In this document: positions 46,106-54,417 of the stretch, in pieces | How positions within the stretch are numbered: position 1 is the first letter of the stretch | How the letters are laid out: each line of letters opens with the position of its first letter | Assembly: GCA_963663245.1 (NCBI GenBank) | Contig: OY760143.1 | Span: 682,001-746,000 of the forward strand | Length of the DNA stretch: 64,000 nucleotides | DNA from: JAFGVL01 sp963663245 | GTDB taxonomy: Bacteria > Bacteroidota > Bacteroidia > Bacteroidales > Paludibacteraceae | Direction of reading: 5' to 3' | Made by a program: the position numbers and the translations under genes | Notes under the pieces: model-generated | What the model was told of the DNA's origin: nothing | The model's input: only the letters and a program-made list of their open reading frames with translations | The model's database searches: none

Positions 46106-46783
46106 ATGAGTCTATTTATTTTTAATTCATCTATTGGCCGAAAGCTCATAATGAGTTTGTCTGGATTGTTTTTGATAGTATTTCTGCTAGTGCACCTTAC
46201 TATTAATTCTTTTTTGCTTGTAGGGCCTGAAGCTTTTCTTGCTGGTTGTGAGTTTATGGAACAACCTGTGATTTTAATTATGGTTCCTGTTTTAGCAGCA
46301 GGTTTTATTGTTCATATTTTGTATGCTATCTGGCTAACTTATCAAAATATGAAAGCAAGAGGTAATGTCTCTTATGTTTCAGGGAAGAAATCTGATACTA
46401 CTTCTTGGGCATCAAAGAATATGTTTGTGTTAGGTGTTATTGTATTTGGTTTTATTGGCTTACACTTATCACATTTTTGGGCAGAAATGCAGTTGCAACA
46501 TTTTATGGGAGGTGAGTCTGCTGCTGATCCATATACATTAGTTGCGACACAGTTTCGAAATCCTGTAATTGGGACTTTGTACATTGTTTGGTATGTAGCT
46601 TTATGGTTTCATTTAACACATGGTTTTTGGAGTGCCCTTCAAACTATAGGCTTAAATAATAGCAAATGGTTTAATCGCTTAAAAGTAATTGGAACTATTT
46701 TCGCGACTATCATTGCTGTTGGATATACAGTAATTACAGCGTTCTTCTTATTTGGAATTGACAAATGTTGTCACTTAGGGTAA
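46106..46783 (+). CDS. sdhC: Succinate dehydrogenase/fumarate reductase cytochrome b subunit
   Basis: A 225-residue membrane anchor with five hydrophobic segments (about residues 14-34, 52-72, 100-120, 150-170, 190-215). It is the single-subunit diheme b558 type found in Bacteroidota and Bacillus. Histidines in or near the helices (LVHLTIN, AGFIVHILYAIW, GLHLSHFW, WFHLTHGFW) are the likely heme ligands. It carries electrons between menaquinone and the flavoprotein/iron-sulfur subunits. It is the first gene of a three-gene operon in the standard C-A-B order. Direction in vivo (fumarate reduction or succinate oxidation) is not determined by sequence. Confidence 0.95.
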   Translation: MSLFIFNSSIGRKLIMSLSGLFLIVFLLVHLTINSFLLVGPEAFLAGCEFMEQPVILIMVPVLAAGFIVHILYAIWLTYQNMKARGNVSYVSGKKSDTTSWASKNMFVLGVIVFGFIGLHLSHFWAEMQLQHFMGGESAADPYTLVATQFRNPVIGTLYIVWYVALWFHLTHGFWSALQTIGLNNSKWFNRLKVIGTIFATIIAVGYTVITAFFLFGIDKCCHLG

Positions 46784-46825
46784 GAGTAAGTATTTTTAAA
46801 AGAAAAAATTAAAACAAACAATATA

Positions 46826-48772
46826 ATGGCAAAACAATCTATTGATGCTAAAATTCCTAAAGGCCCATTAGCTGAAAAATGGAATAATTATAAAGCTCAT
46901 CAGAAATTAGTGAATCCTGCCAATAAACGTCGTTTAGATGTTATCGTAGTAGGTACTGGTTTAGCAGGTGCTTCGGCAGCAGCTTCTCTAGGGGAAATGG
47001 GATTCAATGTGTTGAATTTTTGTATTCAAGATTCACCACGTCGCGCACACTCTATTGCAGCTCAAGGTGGAATAAACGCTGCAAAAAATTATCCTAATGA
47101 TGGAGATTCAGTATATCGTTTATTCTATGATACCTTAAAGGGTGGAGATTATCGTGCTCGTGAAGGGAATGTTCATAGATTAGCTGAAGTTTCAAATTCA
47201 ATAATTGATCAATGTGTCGCTCAAGGAGTTCCTTTTGCCCGTGAATATGGAGGCTTACTAGATAATCGCTCATTTGGTGGAGCTCAAGTATCACGTACTT
47301 TTTATGCAAGAGGTCAAACGGGTCAACAATTATTACTAGGTGCATACTCAGCATTGAGTCGTCAGGTAAATAAAGGGTCAGTAAATTTATATACTCGCTA
47401 CGAAATGGTAGATGTAGTTGTCATTGAAGGTCGTGCTCGTGGTATTATTGCTCGTAACTTAGTGACAGGAGAAATTGAAAGGTTCTTTGCACATGCAGTA
47501 GTAATTGCTACTGGTGGATATGGAAACACATTTTTTCTTTCTACAAATGCAATGGGGTCAAATGGATCAGCAGCCATTCAAGCATATAAAAAAGGAGCTT
47601 ATTTTGCGAATCCTTGTTATGCACAAATTCACCCAACATGTATTCCTGTACACGGAGAAAATCAATCAAAACTTACTTTGATGTCAGAGTCTCTTCGTAA
47701 TGACGGGCGTATATGGGTGCCAAAGAAAAAAGAAGATGCAGAAGCAATTCGTGCAGGGAAATTAAAACCTACACAGATTGCAGAAGAAAATAGAGATTAC
47801 TATTTAGAACGTCGTTATCCTGCATTTGGAAATTTAGTTCCTCGTGATGTAGCTTCTCGTGCTGCAAAAGAAAGATGTGATGCTGGATTTGGTGTTGGTA
47901 CTGGCTTAGCTGTTTATTTAGATTTTTCCACTTCAATTGAAAGATTAGGTAAATCTGTTGTTGCTGAACGTTATGGAAATCTTTTCCAAATGTATGAGAA
48001 GATTGTTGATGAGAATCCTTATGAAACTCCGATGATGATTTATCCTGCTATTCACTATACAATGGGTGGTATTTGGGTAGATTATGAATTGCAAACATCT
48101 ATACCTGGATTATTCGCCATAGGTGAAGCAAACTTCTCTGATCATGGAGCTAACCGTTTAGGAGCTTCTGCCTTAATGCAAGGCTTAGCTGATGGATATT
48201 TTGTTTTACCTTATACTATCCAAAACTATTTAGCTGATCAAATTAGAGTTCCTCGTATTAGTACGGATGCACCAGAATTTGCTGAAGCTGAAAAAGAAGT
48301 TGCTGATAAGATTAAGAAATTGATGTCTATTCAAGGTAAACGCTCTGTAGATTCCCTTCATAAAGAACTTGGTTTAGTAATGTGGGATTTTGTAGGTATG
48401 GGTCGTACAAAAGAAAGTTTAGAGAAATCTTTAGTTAAAATAAAAGAAATACGTCAAGAGTTTTGGTCAAATGTATTTATTCCAGGAGAAGAAGCTGATG
48501 TAAATGTAGAGTTAGAAAAAGCTTTACGTGTAGCCGATTTTATTGAAGTTGGTGAATTAATGGCGCGTGATGCTCTAAATCGTGAAGAATCTTGTGGCGG
48601 TCACTTTCGTGAAGAATTTCAAACAGAGGAAGGTGAAGCCTTACGTGATGATGATAAGTTCTCTTATGCCTCTTGTTGGAAATTTAATGGAGAAGACAAG
48701 GAACCAGAATTAATAAAAGAAAAGCTTGATTATGAATTTGTTGCTCGTCAACAACGTAATTATAAATCATAA
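46826..48772 (+). CDS. sdhA: Succinate dehydrogenase/fumarate reductase flavoprotein subunit
   Basis: A 648-residue catalytic subunit with covalent FAD. The N-terminal dinucleotide motif is VVGTGLAGASAAASLGEMG. The FAD-attachment region has HSIAAQGGINAAKNY. Substrate-binding and catalytic residues lie in HPTCIP and the later NRLGASALMQGLADGYF and HYTMGGIWVDYE segments. The protein is of the Bacteroidota/Epsilonproteobacteria type, longer than the ~590-residue E. coli enzyme. It is followed 6 bases later by sdhB. Confidence 0.97.
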   Translation: MAKQSIDAKIPKGPLAEKWNNYKAHQKLVNPANKRRLDVIVVGTGLAGASAAASLGEMGFNVLNFCIQDSPRRAHSIAAQGGINAAKNYPNDGDSVYRLFYDTLKGGDYRAREGNVHRLAEVSNSIIDQCVAQGVPFAREYGGLLDNRSFGGAQVSRTFYARGQTGQQLLLGAYSALSRQVNKGSVNLYTRYEMVDVVVIEGRARGIIARNLVTGEIERFFAHAVVIATGGYGNTFFLSTNAMGSNGSAAIQAYKKGAYFANPCYAQIHPTCIPVHGENQSKLTLMSESLRNDGRIWVPKKKEDAEAIRAGKLKPTQIAEENRDYYLERRYPAFGNLVPRDVASRAAKERCDAGFGVGTGLAVYLDFSTSIERLGKSVVAERYGNLFQMYEKIVDENPYETPMMIYPAIHYTMGGIWVDYELQTSIPGLFAIGEANFSDHGANRLGASALMQGLADGYFVLPYTIQNYLADQIRVPRISTDAPEFAEAEKEVADKIKKLMSIQGKRSVDSLHKELGLVMWDFVGMGRTKESLEKSLVKIKEIRQEFWSNVFIPGEEADVNVELEKALRVADFIEVGELMARDALNREESCGGHFREEFQTEEGEALRDDDKFSYASCWKFNGEDKEPELIKEKLDYEFVARQQRNYKS

Positions 48773-48778
48773 ATAGAT

Positions 48779-49534
48779 ATGGAAAAAACTATCAATATAA
48801 AACTAAAAGTATGGCGTCAGAAAAACGCTAAAACAAAGGGAGGTTTTGAAACCTATAATTTGAATGATGTTTCAACCGACAGTTCTTTTCTAGAAATGTT
48901 AGATATGCTTAACGAACAGTTGATAGCTGAACGTAAAGAGCCAGTTACTTTTGATCATGACTGTCGTGAAGGAATTTGTGGAATGTGCTCGTTATATATT
49001 AACGGACGTCCTCATGGACCAGATGATGAAGTAACAACTTGCCAATTGCATATGCGTAAGTTTAAAGATGGTGAAACTGTCACTATTGAGCCTTGGCGTT
49101 CTGCTGCATTTCCTGTAATAAAAGATTTAATGGTAAATCGTAATGCATACGATGAAATTATTCAAGCAGGAGGTTATGTTTCAATTAATACTGGTGGAAT
49201 TCCAGATGCTAATGCAATTCCAATCGGTAAGCCTATAGCTGATGAGGCTATGGATGCAGCAGCTTGTATTGGTTGTGGTGCTTGTGCGGCAGCTTGTAAA
49301 AATGGTTCGGCTATGTTATTTGTAGCAGCTAAAGTTAGTCAATTAGCCCTATTACCTCAAGGGAAAATTGAGGCGGCTGCTAGAGCAAAAGCGATGGTTG
49401 CTAAAATGGATGAGCTTGGTTTTGGAAACTGTACTAATACTGGAGCTTGTGAAGCTGAATGTCCAAAAAATATTTCAATTTCGCATATAGCACGATTAAA
49501 CCGTGAGTTCTTAGTAGCTAAGTTAAAAGATTAA
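48779..49534 (+). CDS. sdhB: Succinate dehydrogenase/fumarate reductase iron-sulfur subunit
   Basis: A 251-residue iron-sulfur protein linking flavin and heme. The N-terminal 2Fe-2S domain has CREGICGMCSLYINGRPHGP and a later CQLH cysteine. The C-terminal ferredoxin domain has CIGCGACAAAC (about residues 162-172) and CTNTGACEAECPKN (about 217-230) for the 4Fe-4S and 3Fe-4S clusters. Length and motif order are normal. It ends the operon, before a strong terminator. Confidence 0.97.
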   Translation: MEKTINIKLKVWRQKNAKTKGGFETYNLNDVSTDSSFLEMLDMLNEQLIAERKEPVTFDHDCREGICGMCSLYINGRPHGPDDEVTTCQLHMRKFKDGETVTIEPWRSAAFPVIKDLMVNRNAYDEIIQAGGYVSINTGGIPDANAIPIGKPIADEAMDAAACIGCGACAAACKNGSAMLFVAAKVSQLALLPQGKIEAAARAKAMVAKMDELGFGNCTNTGACEAECPKNISISHIARLNREFLVAKLKD

Positions 49535-49553
49535 GAAGCAAGCTAAATATATG

Positions 49554-49585
49554 GATGCCACATAAACTTTTATGTGGCATCTTTG
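49554..49585 (+). terminator. Rho-independent terminator of the sdh/frd operon
   Basis: GATGCCACATAAA (49554-49566) pairs with TATGTGGCATC after a CTTT loop; a short T-rich tract follows. Confidence 0.85.
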
Positions 49586-49654
49586 TTATAAAGGAGTCGT
49601 TCTCATCATACTAGATGCAGATTATTATATTACCAACTTACTAAACACCTTATT

Positions 49655-50308
49655 ATGAGATTTACATTTTTTATTTCGTTTTTTTTCTTGTTATTTGTTT
49701 CTCTGAGTACAATTAATGCTCAAAAATATTCAGCTCCTAGAAATTATGCCATTAAAAAGCTTGGCTCATCAGTAGTTTCTTTTAAAGATGAGAATTCAAA
49801 ATTATGGGGTTTTAAAAAAATAAATGGTGATATCGCTATTCCAGCAAAATTCACTTTTGCATATGCCTTTTCTGATGGTTTTGCTGCAGTAAATATGGGT
49901 GGCGAAGTAAGATTGATTGATGAATATACAGATGAATATGTTGTTGTTGGAGGAAAGTGGGGTTATATTAATAAACAAGGAGAGCTTGTGATTCCTTTAC
50001 AATTTGATGGAGCAGATTTTTTTGAAAATGGGTTTGCAATAGTAGAAAAGAATACAAAAAAAACATTTATAGATAAAACGGGGAAGGCGATAACAGAATT
50101 CAAATATGATTTTGTAAATCCATTTTGTGAAGGATTAGCTGCCGTAGGTGGAGGAAGACCTTTAGAGTTTACTTTTATAGACAAAACTGGTAAGACCGTT
50201 ATTTCTCATGACTTTTCTGCTGCAGGAGATTTTTATAAAGGTAGAGCTAGGGTAACCAGACAAGGAGCTAACTACTTTATAAATAAGAGTGGTGAGCGAA
50301 TGAGATAA
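49655..50308 (+). CDS. Secreted WG-repeat protein
   Basis: A 217-residue protein with a signal peptide (FFISFFFLLFVSLSTINAQ, residues ~4-22). The mature part has about four WG repeats, for example KWGYINKQGELVIPLQFD and the degenerate TFIDKTGKTVISHDFS. It is a third member, in this window, of the same beta-repeat class as the two genes at 34.5-36.1 kb, but not closely adjacent to them. Function unknown. It stands alone between the sdh operon and the Rrf2 regulator gene. Confidence 0.85.
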   Translation: MRFTFFISFFFLLFVSLSTINAQKYSAPRNYAIKKLGSSVVSFKDENSKLWGFKKINGDIAIPAKFTFAYAFSDGFAAVNMGGEVRLIDEYTDEYVVVGGKWGYINKQGELVIPLQFDGADFFENGFAIVEKNTKKTFIDKTGKAITEFKYDFVNPFCEGLAAVGGGRPLEFTFIDKTGKTVISHDFSAAGDFYKGRARVTRQGANYFINKSGERMR

Positions 50309-50352
50309 AGGAATTTTAATGTTAAATATTTGGAAAGTCAGAATTTTATTGG

Positions 50353-50360
50353 TAATTTTG
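50353..50360 (+). promoter_or_regulatory. Predicted promoter of the Rrf2-ferredoxin-cupin cluster
   Basis: TAATTTTG (TAnnTTTG) with a TTTG (50329-50332) 20 bases upstream as -33 element. It lies 26 bases before the rrf2 start codon. Confidence 0.6.
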
Positions 50361-50386
50361 GCACTTGATTACTTAATTAAACAAAC

Positions 50387-50785
50387 ATGTCAAAAGTAGT
50401 AACTCTTTCAGAAGCTTCAACTATCGGTCTTCATGCTATGGTTCTAATAGCAAGAGCAGGAGAAGGCATGAATGTGCAGACCATTGCTGATAAAACAGGA
50501 TCATCTAGACATCATATCGCTAAAGTAATGCAGCGACTAGTGAAAGATAACTTATTAACCTCTACTCGAGGACCAAGTGGTGGATTTATATTAAAGAAAG
50601 ATCCAGATGAGATTAATTTATTACAGATTTATGAGTGTATAGAAGGAGAGATTGAAGTGTCTGATTGTCCTTTAGATCATGAGATTTGTGCTTTTGAAAA
50701 ATGTTTAATGAATAATTTGACCCAGACTATGACTAAACAAGTAATTGAATATCTTGAAAGCAGATCGTTAGCAAGTTATTTATAA
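50387..50785 (+). CDS. Rrf2-family iron-sulfur transcriptional regulator
   Basis: A 132-residue winged-helix regulator. The N-terminal DNA-binding region is TIGLHAMVLIARAGEGMNVQTIADKTGSSRHHIAKVMQRL (residues ~11-50, described by its helix-turn-helix around SSRHHIAKVMQ). The wing contains TSTRGPSGGFIL. Three cysteines (SDCPLDHEICAFEKC, about residues 98-112) form the cluster-binding loop found in IscR, NsrR and RsrR. It thus probably senses redox, nitric oxide or cluster status. It is followed 87 bases later by a ferredoxin-type gene and a cupin gene, likely targets. Confidence 0.92.
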   Translation: MSKVVTLSEASTIGLHAMVLIARAGEGMNVQTIADKTGSSRHHIAKVMQRLVKDNLLTSTRGPSGGFILKKDPDEINLLQIYECIEGEIEVSDCPLDHEICAFEKCLMNNLTQTMTKQVIEYLESRSLASYL

Positions 50786-50862
50786 TCTAAAAAAGGTGAG
50801 CTGAAGCAATTCAGTTTATTTTTTCAATCTAATTAGGAATAAGAGTACTTAAAATATTAAAT

Positions 50863-50868
50863 AGGAGG
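50863..50868 (+). promoter_or_regulatory. Unusually strong Shine-Dalgarno site
   Basis: AGGAGG lies 4 bases before the ATG at 50873. Bacteroidota genes rarely use strong Shine-Dalgarno sequences and few other genes in this window have one, so it stands out. It also confirms this start. Confidence 0.7.
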
Positions 50869-50872
50869 AATT

Positions 50873-51763
50873 ATGAAAAGAGAGATGGTTAAAATTGACG
50901 AAGACCTATGTAATGGTTGTGGAGAATGTGTTCCTAATTGTCATGAGGGTGCTCTGCAAATGATAGATGGAAAAGCTAGGCTTATTAGTGATTTAATGTG
51001 TGATGGCTTAGGTGCTTGTATTGGACATTGTCCTCAAGGAGCGATTGAAATTGAAGAGCGAGAAGCAGAAGCATACAATGAAACGAAGGTGATGGAGTTA
51101 ATGGTGCCCAAAGGTATCAATACCGTTATTGCACATTTGAAGCATTTAAAAGACCATAATGAAACAGACTATATGAAAGAAGGTGTTGCTTATTTAAAGC
51201 AAGCATCCGACTTGCCTTTTAATTTACAGGATGTGATAGATGCCGTACATGGTAAGCCTAAAGTATTTCAACCAACTCAAATGGCTCCAGCTCATGGAGG
51301 AGGGGGTTGTCCTGGTTCCCAGGCAAGAACAATTTCTAGACCAGATGAGTCTGTTGTTTCTTCAAGTGCAGTGTCAGCGTCATCAGAATTGCGTCAATGG
51401 CCTGTTCAATTACATTTAGTTAATCCAGCTGCAGCATATTTTCAACAAGCAGATGTTGTAATAGCTGCTGATTGCGTTGCTTTTGCTATGGGTAATTTTC
51501 ATGATAAATTCCTAAAAGGAAAAAGTTTAGCTATAGCTTGTCCGAAACTAGATTCAGGAATGGATATTTATAAAGACAAGATAACGGCTCTTGTTGATAG
51601 TGCTAATGTTAATACAATCACTGTTGTAATTATGCAGGTTCCATGTTGTGGAGGTTTGCTACAAGTTGTTCAAAGTGGAGTAGCAGCAGCAAATACTAAA
51701 ATACCTGTAAAACTTGCTGTCATTTCTGTAGAGGGTGAAGTTTTAGAAGAAAAATGGGTGTAG
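50873..51763 (+). CDS. Ferredoxin-domain protein with two 4Fe-4S sites
   Basis: A 296-residue protein. Residues ~1-60 form a bacterial 2x4Fe-4S ferredoxin: CNGCGECVPNCHEG and CDGLGACIGHCPQG (the first cysteine of the second set is spaced as CxxxxxC). A glycine-rich GGGGCPGSQ segment (about residues 142-150) and further cysteines in ADCVAF, ACPKL and VPCCGGLL (C-terminal part) suggest more metal or redox sites. This architecture is common in anaerobes as a 4Fe-4S binding protein of unknown role. It lies between an Rrf2 regulator and a cupin gene and has an unusually strong ribosome-binding site. Confidence 0.87.
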   Translation: MKREMVKIDEDLCNGCGECVPNCHEGALQMIDGKARLISDLMCDGLGACIGHCPQGAIEIEEREAEAYNETKVMELMVPKGINTVIAHLKHLKDHNETDYMKEGVAYLKQASDLPFNLQDVIDAVHGKPKVFQPTQMAPAHGGGGCPGSQARTISRPDESVVSSSAVSASSELRQWPVQLHLVNPAAAYFQQADVVIAADCVAFAMGNFHDKFLKGKSLAIACPKLDSGMDIYKDKITALVDSANVNTITVVIMQVPCCGGLLQVVQSGVAAANTKIPVKLAVISVEGEVLEEKWV

Positions 51764-51786
51764 ATATAAACAAATAAATCAATACT

Positions 51787-52128
51787 ATGGATTTTACATA
51801 TTTAAAAGAAAAACCTATGGCAGAAAAAATAAATTTTAACGAACTTGTTTCATATGCAGCTGGTTCAGTTGTTAGTAAACAAATAATAAAAAAAGAAAGT
51901 GGTAATGTAACTCTTTTTGCTTTTGATAAAGGAGAAGGTTTGAGTGAGCATACGGCGCCTTTTGATGCATTAGTACAGGTGTTAGATGGTAAGGTAGAGA
52001 TTCTAATAGGAGGTCAACCATATATACTCAATAATGGAGAGAGTATTGTTATGCCAGCTGGAATTCCTCATGCATTAAAAGCAATAGAACAATTTAAAAT
52101 GTTGCTTACTATGATTAAAGAGAAATAG
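51787..52128 (+). CDS. Small cupin-domain protein
   Basis: A 113-residue single-domain cupin. Motif 1 is GEGLSEHTAPFDALVQVLDGKVEI (residues ~45-68, described by SEHTAPFDA and the VLDGKVE strand) and motif 2 is the GESIVMPAGIPHALKA segment (about 84-99). The His and Glu/Asp-type metal ligands are partly conserved (H in SEHTAPFDA; H in GIPHAL). It lies 23 bases after the ferredoxin gene, so it is likely in the same operon as the Rrf2 regulator. An internal ATG at residue 12 (MAEKINFNE) is an alternative start. Function unknown. Confidence 0.85.
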   Translation: MDFTYLKEKPMAEKINFNELVSYAAGSVVSKQIIKKESGNVTLFAFDKGEGLSEHTAPFDALVQVLDGKVEILIGGQPYILNNGESIVMPAGIPHALKAIEQFKMLLTMIKEK

Positions 52129-52150
52129 ATTAGTGATTTTATATTAGGTA

Positions 52151-52200
52151 GAAGAGTCGTTTCGAGCTGAAAATAATGCTTGAAACGACTCTTTCTTTTG
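52151..52200 (+). terminator. Strong terminator after the cupin gene
   Basis: GAAGAGTCGTTTCGAGC (52151-52167) pairs with GCTTGAAACGACTCTTTC (52179-52196), followed by T-rich sequence. It sits directly upstream of the gltX promoter box. Confidence 0.9.
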
Positions 52201-52201
52201 T

Positions 52202-52209
52202 TATCTTTG
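52202..52209 (+). promoter_or_regulatory. Predicted -7 promoter box for gltX
   Basis: TATCTTTG (TAnnTTTG) lies 28 bases before the start codon at 52238. Confidence 0.6.
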
Positions 52210-52237
52210 CAAATCAAATTTCAAATCAATCGTTTTT

Positions 52238-53755
52238 ATGAAAAAAGTAAGAGTTCGTTTTGCTCCAAGTCCAACAGGTCCATTACATATAGGAGGTGTT
52301 CGCACAGCATTGTATAATTATCTATTTGCGAAAAAACATGGTGGTGATATGTTGTTGCGTATCGAAGATACAGATTCTGCACGTTTTGTTTCCGGTGCAG
52401 AGGCATATATTGTTGAATCATTTAAATGGTTAGGCATTAAAATAGATGAAGGAATTGGGGCTAATAATGAGGGTGAATTTGGACCTTACCGTCAAAGTGA
52501 ACGAAAGACTATATACAAGAAATATGTAGAACAATTATTAGATGCAGGTTTAGCTTATATTGCTTTTGATACTCCTGCAGATTTAGAAGCAAAACGGAAT
52601 GAGATTGCTAATTTTCAATACGATGCCTCTACTCGTTCTCAAATGAAGAATTCTTTGACATTAAGTGCAGAGGAAGTATTGCAGAAAAAAGGCACAGAAC
52701 CATATGTAGTTCGCATTAAAATTGAAACAGGGAATGATATTGTTGTAAATGATATTATTAGGGGAGAAGTAAAGATAAATTCATCTGTTATTGATGACAA
52801 GGTGCTTTGGAAGTCATCAGACCAGCTTCCTACTTATCATTTAGCAAATATTGTGGACGATCATTTGATGGAAATTTCACATGTAATTAGAGGAGAAGAA
52901 TGGTTGCCTTCAGCTCCTTTGCATGTATTGTTGTATCAATATTTAGGTTGGGCAGATCAAATGCCTAAGTTTGCTCATCTACCACTGCTTCTTAAACCTG
53001 AAGGGAATGGTAAATTAAGTAAACGAGATGGAGATAAACTAGGTTTTCCTGTATTCCCTCTTGAATGGAAAGATCCAAAAACGGCTGATATTTCCTCAGG
53101 ATATAGAGAGTCTGGTTATTTTCCAGAAGCTGTAGTTAACTTTTTAGCTTTATTAGGTTGGAATCCAGGGACAGAACAAGAAATGTTCTCTATGGATGAA
53201 CTTATCAATTCTTTTTCATTAGATAGAGTTAGTAAGTCAGGAGCTAAGTTTGATTACGAGAAAGGAAAGTGGTTTAATCACAACTATCTTCAAAAAGAAT
53301 CAAATGAGGTGCTAGCAAATTTATTTGTTGATGAGTTAAAAGAAAAAGGCATTTCTATTGATTTATCTAAATTAGCTACTATTATAGGGTTAGTAAAAGA
53401 ACGTACAAGTTTTATTTCAGATTTATGGGAACAGACATCTTTCTTCTTTCAAGTTCCAAATGTGTATGATGAGAAAACTGTTAGAAAACGTTGGAAAGAA
53501 GAAACTCCAGGTCTGATGAACGAGCTAATAATCCTTTTAGAAGGAATTGAAGATTTCTCTTCCCAGTCTACAGAAGATATTATTAAAGCTTGGATTACAG
53601 ATAAAGAACATAATATGGGTGCGGTAATGAATGCTTTTCGTTTGTCAGTTGTTGGTGCTCCAAAAGGACCACATATGTTTGATATTATTTCAATTTTAGG
53701 TAAAGAAGAAACAATAACAAGAGTCAAAAAAGCTATTGATACTATAAAAGTATAG
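52238..53755 (+). CDS. gltX: Glutamyl-tRNA synthetase
   Basis: A 505-residue class I synthetase. The HIGH-type motif is FAPSPTGPLHIGGVRTAL (about residues 7-24), and the KMSKS counterpart is KLSKRDGDK (about 264-272). The C-terminal helical domain binds the anticodon. The gap between the two motifs and the total length are normal for the Bacteroidota enzyme, which probably also serves as the discriminating GluRS if the host has GlnRS. The start follows a promoter box and a strong terminator of the preceding operon. Confidence 0.97.
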   Translation: MKKVRVRFAPSPTGPLHIGGVRTALYNYLFAKKHGGDMLLRIEDTDSARFVSGAEAYIVESFKWLGIKIDEGIGANNEGEFGPYRQSERKTIYKKYVEQLLDAGLAYIAFDTPADLEAKRNEIANFQYDASTRSQMKNSLTLSAEEVLQKKGTEPYVVRIKIETGNDIVVNDIIRGEVKINSSVIDDKVLWKSSDQLPTYHLANIVDDHLMEISHVIRGEEWLPSAPLHVLLYQYLGWADQMPKFAHLPLLLKPEGNGKLSKRDGDKLGFPVFPLEWKDPKTADISSGYRESGYFPEAVVNFLALLGWNPGTEQEMFSMDELINSFSLDRVSKSGAKFDYEKGKWFNHNYLQKESNEVLANLFVDELKEKGISIDLSKLATIIGLVKERTSFISDLWEQTSFFFQVPNVYDEKTVRKRWKEETPGLMNELIILLEGIEDFSSQSTEDIIKAWITDKEHNMGAVMNAFRLSVVGAPKGPHMFDIISILGKEETITRVKKAIDTIKV

Positions 53756-53797
53756 CTTAATAATTGCTCTTTTGTGTTGTATTCTCCGAATAATTTT

Positions 53798-53805
53798 TAC
53801 TTTTG
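53798..53805 (+). promoter_or_regulatory. Predicted promoter of the XRE-cupin regulator gene
   Basis: TACTTTTG (TAnnTTTG) with TTG at 53777-53779 placed 18 bases upstream, a good match to the Bacteroidota -33/-7 arrangement. The chosen start codon is at 53848. Confidence 0.65.
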
Positions 53806-53847
53806 CTTATAGTAAAAATTAAAACAATAAAGATAATATATAGAGTC

Positions 53848-54417
53848 ATGGGAAAAGGAAAAATTATTGGAAGTAAAATCCAATCGTTAAGAGAAGCTAA
53901 AGGTATATCAATTAAATATATAGCAAAAGAAGCTGGGCTTACCGAAGAGCAAATGTTAGCTGTTGAAAAGGATGGAGCTATGCTTTCATTGGCGCCACTT
54001 GTTAAAATAGCAAGAGTATTAGAAGTTCGATTAGGAACCTTTTTGGATGATGCTTCTGCTTCCGGTCCAGTAGTTTGTCGTAAAGACGTTTCAGAAGAAA
54101 ACTCAGAAAGCCTTGAGAGCTCACGTAAACACATGACGTATTTCTCTTTAGCAGGAAGTAAATCAGGTCGTCAAATGGAACCTTTTATTATTAATCTAGA
54201 TGCTTGTGTAGAGAAAGACTTTATTCTTTCATCACATGAAGGAGAAGAGTTTTTATTTGTTTTAGATGGAGCTATTGAAATTAACTATGGAGAAGATGTT
54301 TTTGTATTAGAAGAGGGAGATAGTATCTTTTACGATTCTATAGTAGAACACCATGTTCATGGAGACTGTATTAAAGGAGCTAAAGTGCTAGCTGTTGTTT
54401 ATTCACCATTGCAGTAA
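53848..54417 (+). CDS. XRE-family regulator with cupin domain
   Basis: About 189 residues; the ATG at 53848 is chosen because it lies after the promoter and starts a normal helix-turn-helix (MGKGKIIGSKIQSLREAKG). Residues ~8-65 form the XRE DNA-binding domain. Residues ~110-185 form a cupin (GEEFLFVLDGAIEINYGEDV, then the LEEGDSIFYDSIVEHHVHG metal-binding region). Such regulators sense a small effector or metal; in some anaerobes a homologue lies beside acyl-CoA or phenylacetate genes. Here it lies between gltX and mutL, with no clear target. It ends at the base before the mutL stop codon. Confidence 0.9.
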   Translation: MGKGKIIGSKIQSLREAKGISIKYIAKEAGLTEEQMLAVEKDGAMLSLAPLVKIARVLEVRLGTFLDDASASGPVVCRKDVSEENSESLESSRKHMTYFSLAGSKSGRQMEPFIINLDACVEKDFILSSHEGEEFLFVLDGAIEINYGEDVFVLEEGDSIFYDSIVEHHVHGDCIKGAKVLAVVYSPLQ

